A DNA stretch of 64,000 nucleotides, taken from assembly GCA_033439265.1 (NCBI GenBank), contig JAVTVX010000004.1, positions 19,853,701 through 19,917,700 on the forward strand. The letters are read 5' to 3'. The notes beneath the pieces are model-generated. The model did no database searches, was not told the origin of the DNA, and was given only the letters and a program-made list of their open reading frames with translations. The translations under genes and the position numbers were made by a program. Positions 57,470-64,000 of the stretch are shown piece after piece (within the stretch, counting starts at the first letter, position 1; each line of letters begins with the position of its first letter). The DNA comes from Dillenia suffruticosa (taxonomy: Eukaryota > Streptophyta > Magnoliopsida > Dilleniales > Dilleniaceae).

Positions 57470-58240
57470 GAGGAAGGCTATGAAGGAAGAATTAGATGCT
57501 CTTACCATGAATCAAACTTTGGAGATCACCACACTTCCTAAAGGAAAGAAAGCCATAGGGTGTAAGTGGGTTTATACGATCAAGCATAAGAGTGATGGAA
57601 CAATCGACCACCTCAAAGCAAGACCTGTAGCCAAAGGCTTCACTCAGACATATGGAGAAGACTACACTGAAACTTTTGCTCCGATCACCAAAATGACCGC
57701 AATCCGAGTTTTATTGTCCCTTGCAACAAACTGGAGTTGGCCGATATTTCAAATGGATGTAAAAATACATTCTTGCAAGGAAAATTGGAGGAGGAAATTT
57801 ACATTCAACTTCCTCAAGGATTGAAGGCAAAGATGGACAAGTATTCAAGCTCAATAAGGTCATCTATGGTTTGAAGCAATCTCCCCAAGTCTGGTATGCT
57901 AAACTCAACACTGCTCTTCTCAGTTATGATTTCTCTAAGTATAATAGTGACTCCTCTTTATTTACAAAATTTTTTAATGAAAATGCCACGGTTGTACTTA
58001 TCTGTATCGAAGACATAATCATAACGGGGAATAATATAAAGCAAATATATCAAGTTAAAAATTTTCTTAAGTCTAAATTTGAAATTAAATATTTAGGGAA
58101 ACTAAGATATTTTATAGGTATGGAACTTGCCTACTCCTCTAAGGGGCTTGTTCTATCTCAAAGAAAATATACGTTTGATCTTTTACAGGAAACAGGTAAA
58201 ATGGGAACTAAACCAGCTGTAGCCCATCTCAACCTATGAA
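57470..58240 (+). pseudogene. copia-3 reverse transcriptase remnant
   Basis: KEELDALTMNQTLEI, GCKWVYTIKHKSDGTI and RPVAKGFTQTYGEDYTETFA (57480-57680) are standard copia RT fingers blocks. FQMDVK (57749-57766) holds the first catalytic Asp, and one base is lost immediately after it. A second frame has VIYGLKQSPQVWYAKL (57860-57905). The palm motif reads LICIEDIIITGN, where YVDD is expected, so the catalytic site is altered as well as the frame. Confidence 0.9.
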
Positions 58241-58299
58241 GAAGGAAATGATAATGATCAATACTTTACCAACATCTTAAGATACCATAGACTCGTTGG

Positions 58300-58930
58300 G
58301 AAGCTCATTTACTTGATAATCACCAGGTCAGATATAGCATATACAGTTAACCGAATCAGTCAGCATATGCACAATCCAAAAATGGGACATTGGAGAGTAA
58401 CTGAAATGATCTTGAGGTACCTAAAGGGCTTTTCTGGGTGTGGAATATGGATGAAGTGCAATCAAAGTTCTGAAAATTTTAAAAATTGTGATACAGATTA
58501 AGCCAGAGATTCTCAAAATAGAAAGTTTACAATAGGCTTTTGCACATTCGTAGGAGGTAACGTAGTGTCTTGGAGAAGTAACAAGCAGTCAGTAGTTTCA
58601 AAATCTAGTGCGGAAGCGGAATATAGAGCTATGGCAGTATCAACAAGTGAGATTATATGGTTTAAAACTCTAGTTGAAGACTTGGGGTTCAAGATCACAA
58701 TACCAATTCAGCTTTTTTGTGATAACCAATCGGCTATTCACATTGCATCAAATACAGTGTTTCATGAGCCGACCAAACATATTGAGGTGGATTGTCATTT
58801 TATATGGTAAAAGATTGAAAACAAGACCATAATCACCCTTCACGTAAAGGGTATTAACCAACTTGCTGAAATTTTCACCAAGGAAACTACGGTTAGTCAC
58901 ATGAATAATATTTTCAGCAAGTTAGGCTCC
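58300..58930 (+). pseudogene. copia-3 RNase H remnant
   Basis: SDIAYTVNRISQHMHNPK (58328-58382), CDTD near 58490, SWRSNKQSVVSKSSAEAEYR (58568-58627), LFCDNQSAIHIASN (58711-58752), HIEVDCHFIW and LAEIFTKE (58863-58886) form the complete copia RNase H pattern with its catalytic Glu and second Asp. A TAA at 58500 and a TAA at 58808 interrupt it. Confidence 0.9.
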
Positions 58931-58962
58931 ATCGACATATATTCGCAAAACTTCAGGGGGAG

Positions 58963-59568
58963 TGTTGAAATAACCCAAGTGGGCCATGGTCCCCAACGGC
59001 TACATTTGTAGCCGTTGGGTCTTCATTTATTTATTTTTTATTATTTTCTCTTCTTCCCTCATCTTCTATAAATAGGGAACTTTTCTTCTCTTGTAAACAT
59101 TACTTGGAAGATAATCTCTCATCCAAAATTTTTCTCTTTTTCTATCTTTGTAATATTGAGATAATCTCTCTTTTTCACTCAATAGAAGAAGTTCTCTCCA
59201 TTCTTCAATTTTGTTTTCTTGATAAATATTTCACATCTTTCTCTCTTTTATCCGGTTACATTCTTATTTCTTTTTGTCCATATTTAAATTTGTACTCTAA
59301 ACTTTTATAAAATTTATTTTCTAATATGCGATGACATAACATGTTTAGGAAAGTTCTGTCTAGTGACAAATACTTGTCCAAGGAAAGAGATACTTAATCG
59401 AGAACAGACGAACTCCATCTCTTTCTTGGGAACTTTCCTAGTATTCTCTACTACAGAACGGTCCGGGTTAAACTTAAACGAGCTTCTCCTCTTTTTTGAG
59501 AACTTTCTTGGTACTCCCTACTACAGAACGGTCTGGGTTGAAGTTAAGTAAGCTTACAAATTTCTACA
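58963..59568 (+). repeat. copia-3 3' LTR with internal duplication
   Basis: Begins TGTTGAAATAACCC after the polypurine tract and ends TTTCTACA. It is 67 bp longer than the 5' LTR because a roughly 70-bp segment (from about 59426 and again from 59496, including CTACTACAGAACGGTC) is duplicated in tandem. The duplication is absent from the 5' LTR, so it arose after insertion or during the last transposition. Confidence 0.93.
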
Positions 59569-60586
59569 CTTACCATCTCCCTTAAAACACCCTTCTCAAT
59601 CTCTCTTTGTTTTAGATAAGTTCTATTGCTAAGACTATTAAGGAGACAGAGATAAAAGAGAAAAGCCGATTCCCTCATTGGTGAGACAGACACAAACTTT
59701 GGCCACGGGCCATCTAGGCTGGTAAGTCTGCCGGCCCATCTTCTAGAATTTTGTTAATGTTCCAAGCTTAGTTTGTTAATGAGTAGCCGGGTATCTATTT
59801 AAACCCTAGACTTTTGTCCAAAAACTAAATTTTGGTTTGGTATTCACTAAAAAGAAATCTAATTTATTGACATAAAAAAGACGTAACTATCAATAATTTT
59901 TCTTGTAATTGATGTAAAAAAGAGATGTTTGAATTCAACAATTTAATTATCAAGCAATGGGGCCATCTCAAAGGAAGAATCAATGAAAAAAGGTGCATGG
60001 AGCAAAAACATTCAGCTGGAAAAAGAAGTGGCGCAACTTGCACGGCATATTTAAAGTGTGTCACAATGTAATGGTTTGTAGTTTTTATACCAAGTCTAAC
60101 AAGCCAAGCCTTATCTACAAAGTGTTCCGCAATTAGTCTATTTAGAATTAACTCTTTGTAATGGTGACCTTATTTTATTACAAATAGTGTTTGACTACCT
60201 TTTGTTTTTGAATGTATTTTGTCTTAGATAATTTTAGAGTGTTAAGGGGAGCTTATAAAAATTTAAGAAAAAAATATGATCGGACTTATAACTTATTCTA
60301 ATAGTACGCAAATTTTATGAATGATAAAAAAATGCTTGTCTTTTAAAAAGACTCATATGGCCATTAGACATTTCAATATTTTCTCCTTCATGGCCTATAA
60401 TTGCTTAAAAAAAAAACTATATTCGGCAAGAATCCGTAATATGTCTAACAAACTGGTTTTTGACCTTTGGACTAGATTTTCAAAAGTTACATTGCCTGTA
60501 AATTGTACTCAATCTTTCAAATTAATATAACTATTGTTGTGTATAATTGAATGTCACGTATATTATTGTTGTTACTTATTTGCTTT
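59569..60586. other. Unassigned intergenic DNA
   Basis: AT-rich, no repeat or coding domain identified. Short ORFs at 59864-60064 (-) and 60321-60530 (+) show no recognisable family. Confidence 0.5.
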
Positions 60587-61383
60587 CATTACAAAATTAA
60601 AATTCTATACTGACGGTAATATTTATTATCGGTAACTTTTAGTGACGGTTTTTTATACCCTATAGAGACGATTTTGACAAAATCATAAAGAAATGTATAC
60701 ATTTTCTTACGGGTATAAATTGTCCGTTGGGAAATGTTTATCAACCATTAGTAAAAAATGATGTTCGATTATGACATTATCAGTTGTGGTAAGTAAATAT
60801 GACGGTCTTTAGAAATGATTTGAAAATATTCCCTATGTGACTCATCTTTACTCTGCGGTTAATCATACCATCTGCATACGTTCTATATCTATACTAACAC
60901 ATATATTGCACAGTCATTAAAAATTATATCAAATTCTCACGATTATCACTTGTGGTCAACAAATATGGGACGATTACTGAGTATTGGGATGGTTTAAAAA
61001 TTTAATAGTTAAAGTTATTTGCAATATGTAGTAGTAAGTTTGTGATAATTTGGGATAACAGGTGCTAGATTGTTGGTGTGATGCATTGTGATAAATTGTG
61101 ATAAGTTTGTGATAACTAATGGTAATATAGTGTGCATGGTAATATTATTGTGGTAATGTTTGGTAAAATTGGTAATATTATTATACATTGTAATTGCGAT
61201 ATCTAGTGGTAAAATTGATATAACAGGTAATAAATTTGTCATAAAATAAAAGTAGTAAGATTACGAGTAAGGTTGTGAAACAGGTGGTATAAATTGATGA
61301 TAACTTATGCTTAGTTTGTGTGTCACCATAGTCAAATGTCCAAAATTGTATGGTTATTAGTAACATATAGTAATGCATAGTAA

Positions 61384-61995
61384 TATTGTGCACAATGATA
61401 TTACCATTATAGTAACATTATTAATATATTATTATTAGTATGATTAATATAGATTATTATTGTTTCTAATAAGATAAAAAAAAACTATTTTAAATGTTGT
61501 TATCTAATTTAAGGTTGATTGGTAAAATATGTGGTAAACAGTAAATTTACTAGTGATAACTAGGTGGTAAGTAATAAGTTTAGGATAAGCGATAACTAGT
61601 GGTAATACAGTAATGTGGTAATATCATGACAACAGTGCTTGTGTGCAACAGATTTCAAAATAATAATGCATGGTAACATTGTACACAATGGTAAGAATTT
61701 TACCATTATAGTAACATTATTAATATATTATTATTAGAATTATTAATATAGATTATTATTGTTTCTAATAAGTTAAAAAAAATTATTTTGAATATTGTTA
61801 TCTAATTTGGGATGGGTTGGTATAATCGGTGGTAAGTAGTAAATTTACGATAAACGATAATTAGGTGATAAGTAGTAATTAGGTAGTAAGTGATAACTAG
61901 GGGGTAAGTAGTAACTAGGTGGTAAGTAGTAATTTTATGATAACTAGTGGTAATACAGTAGTGTGATAACCTCATGATAACGGTGCTCGGGCTAC
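61384..61995. repeat. ~299-bp tandem duplication in CACTA B2
   Basis: TTACCATTATAGTAACATTATTAATATATT at 61401 (first 20 bases TTACCATTATAGTAACATTA) recurs at 61700. The surrounding 300 bp match, including the TTATTGTTTCTAATAAG and TAACTAGTGGTAATACAGTA words. Confidence 0.88.
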
Positions 61996-62279
61996 AACAG
62001 ATTTCATAATTTATTTATTTTTGTTTACACTTCAACATTGCTAATATATTAATAATTTAAAAAACTAGATAAATAAATTTAAATTATAATATATTAATAA
62101 TTTAAAAAATCTATATATTAAATCACAAATTTTTATCTGTTCAAAATATATACAATTAATAACTCATAATTAATTCATTTATTCAACAAAACATAATTCA
62201 AATAAATAATAAATTGTTTGAATATATCAAGTTGAATTTAAACAGTAAGAAAATTCAAAGAGAATAGAAAAAAATTTAT

Positions 62280-62390
62280 ACCCAAAGTGAAGGAAAAAAA
62301 TAGAGGTGAGAGTGAGATAAGGAAAAAAAAAAGTGAGAGGGAAATGGGGAAAAAAAGAGAGTAAGACGGAGAGGAAAGAAGAAAAAAAAA
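62280..62390 (+). repeat. Purine tract in CACTA B2
   Basis: Contains AGAGGTGAGAGTGAGATAAGG, then A-runs and GAGAGGAAAGAAGAAAAAAAA, directly before the tRNA-like module. Nearly the same as B1 35800-35925. Confidence 0.8.
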
Positions 62391-62462
62391 TACAATGTGG
62401 CACAGTGGTTAATACAACTCATGTTGGTGGTTGAAGTCCAAGGTTCAAAACCGTGTATTCGC
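62391..62462 (+). other. tRNA-like A/B-box module in CACTA B2
   Basis: A box TGGCACAGTGG (62398-62408) and B box GGTTCAAAACC (62442-62452) are 44 bp apart, the exact spacing of a tRNA without a long variable arm. The T-arm can pair at four of five positions (CAAGG with CCGTG). Acceptor pairing is about four of seven. It resembles a tRNA-derived SINE head more than a working tRNA. Confidence 0.72.
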
Positions 62463-62469
62463 ATTTTTT

Positions 62470-63045
62470 GCCAAAAAGCCATGCGCGGTGCATGCTTGCG
62501 CGGCAGGGCCGCGTGCATCACGCTTGTGCTGGGTGCAAGAAGGCATGCACCATGCGCGGTACATGCCCGCGCGGATGCGCCATGCACTGTGCATGCCCGC
62601 GCGGCTCAACCGCCCATGTGCTGGGCGCAGGCATGCCCGCACTTACTGCGCTTGTGTTGGCCGCGGGAAGGTATGCAGCATGCGCAGTCCTGTGCGCACC
62701 GCGCTTGTACTGGGTGCCGGCGATCCCGTGCAGCACGACCGCACATGCTGCCGCGCAGTGGAACCGTGCGAACCACGCATGAACGGGGAGTCGGCATGCC
62801 CACGCACACCACACATGTGCGGGGCGTGGGCGCGCTTGCACCATGCAGCACACGCAGTGCATGCCCGCGCGGCTCTACCACGCACACCACTGGGCGCAAT
62901 GCACATGGGGTTCCACAAGCGTCGGATGCGCACGCGGCATGTGCGATTCCACTGCATTGCCCACGCGGCTCAACCGCGCAGGCAAGTGCGGGGCGCTGGC
63001 AAGCGATGCACGCATGCCCTGCGGTTAGCACGGTCCACATGCCTT
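62470..63045. other. GC-rich island in CACTA B2
   Basis: About 575 bp of GCGCGGCTCAACCGC, GCATGCCCGCGCGG and GCGCTTGTGCTGGGTGC words repeated irregularly, the longest island in the window. ORFs up to 216 codons are open in all frames on both strands with Ala/Arg/Cys/His-biased products and no domain, so none is called as a gene. Confidence 0.8.
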
Positions 63046-64000
63046 GAACACCATATTATTAATTTAAATTATTAATATTATTATTAATTTAAATAATATA
63101 ATGATAAGAAATTGTTAATTTAAATTATTTAATGTCCAATTTCAGGAAATACTTGAAATTGCAAAAAAAAGAAATACATTTTGCTTATGGCTAATCTTAT
63201 TCCATGTATCCTATCTCACACAAAAATTAGGTATTCTAATTAGATTTTGATACTGAAAATTTAAGTGAATACTACCGTTGCAAACAAGGTAATAAGTCTA
63301 TTTATGAAATGTAGTAACAATAAGATAACTAGATAATAACTCATTTCAATAACTTAAATAAATAATACAAATGGTAAAGATATGGGAATGACACGTCACG
63401 GATATTAAGGTATTAAGTAAGTATGAAAAACTATAAGGAATTAAAAATAACGCGGGTATGTAATGAAAAAAAGGTGGAAAAAGACTAAACTTTGGGAAAA
63501 TGAGAAAAAAAGTGTGAAATGAAAAAAGTGCGCTAAAGCGATTTTGAAATTTTGTTAATTTGTTTGTGAAAATGACAGTTAAATGATTAATTGGTGATGC
63601 AAAATTGGTTCATGCTATTGGCATTGCTTTTGAGATTGCATCATTATCTAATAATATAGTAATATTAATCTTATATTACTAAATATCTCATTACTTACTA
63701 TATGTATTACGATAAATTAGATTATCGTAGCGAGATATTGTAATTCACCATTCAACCATTAAATCTCACATTATCCATATTAATTTAAATAATATAATTA
63801 TCACCTAATTAATTATCTAGTAATTTAAATAATGTTGAGCAATATTATATTATAGAATTATTTATAATTTTAAATAATATTACAATTGAGGTGGGGTAGG
63901 AAGTGGTACATGTGTGAAAATTGTGTGTGTGGAAGTTGTGTGGAGTGTGAAAATGTGAGAGCTTGAATTCTTTATTGATTCACCTTTGTGATTTTTTGTG

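Larger units (their letters stand above)
54319..59568 (+). mobile_element. Ty1/copia LTR retrotransposon, best preserved (copia-3)
   Basis: LTRs at 54319-54857 and 58963-59568 are closely similar. Flanks CTTAG (54314-54318) and CTTAC (59569-59573) look like a 5-bp target duplication with one change. The primer-binding site is TGATATCAGAGC (54858-54869) and the polypurine tract CTTCAGGGGGAG (58951-58962). The internal order is gag, protease, GAG-pre-integrase, integrase, RT and RNase H, as in copia. Frameshifts and stops interrupt every domain, and the RT catalytic site is altered, so it is non-autonomous now. It is the youngest-looking retrotransposon of the window by domain preservation. Confidence 0.95.
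60587..64000. mobile_element. CACTA (En/Spm) element B2, runs past the window end
   Basis: The left end CATTACAAAATTAAAATTC is a one-base variant of the B1 terminus. It is followed by the B-family start CTGACGGTAA..TATCGGTAACTTTTAG (compare 33073 onward). Subterminal GGTAAGTAGTAA-type repeats fill 61010-61990. The order purine tract, tRNA-like module, GC island is as in B1. The last 120 bp (63885-64000) match B1 at about 37295-37420, so roughly 2 kb more is expected beyond the window. No right end or target duplication can be seen. Confidence 0.88.

Noticed and set aside
62391-62462. A functional tRNA gene
   Set aside because: A and B boxes are present, but the acceptor and D stems do not pair properly and the same module recurs in decayed forms in other transposons.
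62276-63075. Overlapping long ORFs (up to 216 codons) on both strands in the GC-rich island
   Set aside because: All frames on both strands are open at once and the products are Ala/Arg/Cys/His-biased without domains, as GC-rich repeats with few stop triplets would give. They also lie inside CACTA B2.

Overview
The window looks like repeat-dense intergenic DNA from the nuclear genome of a flowering plant, probably a eudicot. It is very AT-rich, and almost everything recognisable is transposable-element sequence: Ty1/copia and Ty3/gypsy LTR elements, L1-type LINEs and CACTA (En/Spm) DNA transposons with 3-bp target duplications. The only recognisable host gene is a broken, duplicated wall-associated-kinase-like (WAK-like) receptor kinase. 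I see no intact protein-coding gene, no functional tRNA or rRNA, and no organellar or bacterial genes. The species cannot be named from the sequence.

Layout. 1-1.8 kb: AT-rich DNA with a (TG)n tract. 1.8-4.3 kb: CACTA element A1. 4.3-11 kb: a decayed copia element (+). 11.9-13.4 kb: 3' part of an L1 LINE (-). 13.4-14.4 kb: a pair of inverted arms. 15.1-18.4 kb: CACTA A2, which splits a small ORF. 18.4-24 kb: unassigned DNA, including a three-unit tandem array of about 500 bp per unit. 24-25.9 kb: copia remnant (-). 26.5-31.9 kb: long gypsy solo LTR (TSD TTACA) split by CACTA A3 (TSD TTC). 32-40.3 kb: gag-only LTR element split by the 6.4 kb CACTA B1 (TSD ATG). 40.6-44.5 kb: L1 LINE (+). 44.5 kb: 5' end of a third kind of CACTA element. 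45.4-49.9 kb: WAK-like pseudogene (-) whose catalytic loop is split by a 2.8 kb solo LTR (TSD AATAA). 50-52.6 kb: gypsy LTR plus leader. 52.6-54 kb: truncated second WAK-like copy. 54.3-59.6 kb: best preserved element, a copia with two LTRs. 60.6 kb to the end: CACTA B2, running out of the window.

Most notable pattern. All six CACTA-type elements carry a short tRNA-like module with Pol III A-box and B-box motifs, usually 39-46 bp apart. In five of the six it lies beside or near an island of very GC-rich sequence in otherwise AT-rich DNA. A purine tract containing a shared GAGGTGAGAGTGAGATA-type motif accompanies it in both families A and B, although their terminal and subterminal repeats differ. 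This suggests a cassette shared between transposon families. A2 and A3 also share, in opposite orientation, a roughly 35-codon gap-free segment that may be a relic of a lost coding exon.

All identities and boundaries were judged by eye. Target-site duplications give several element ends to the base; other limits are approximate.
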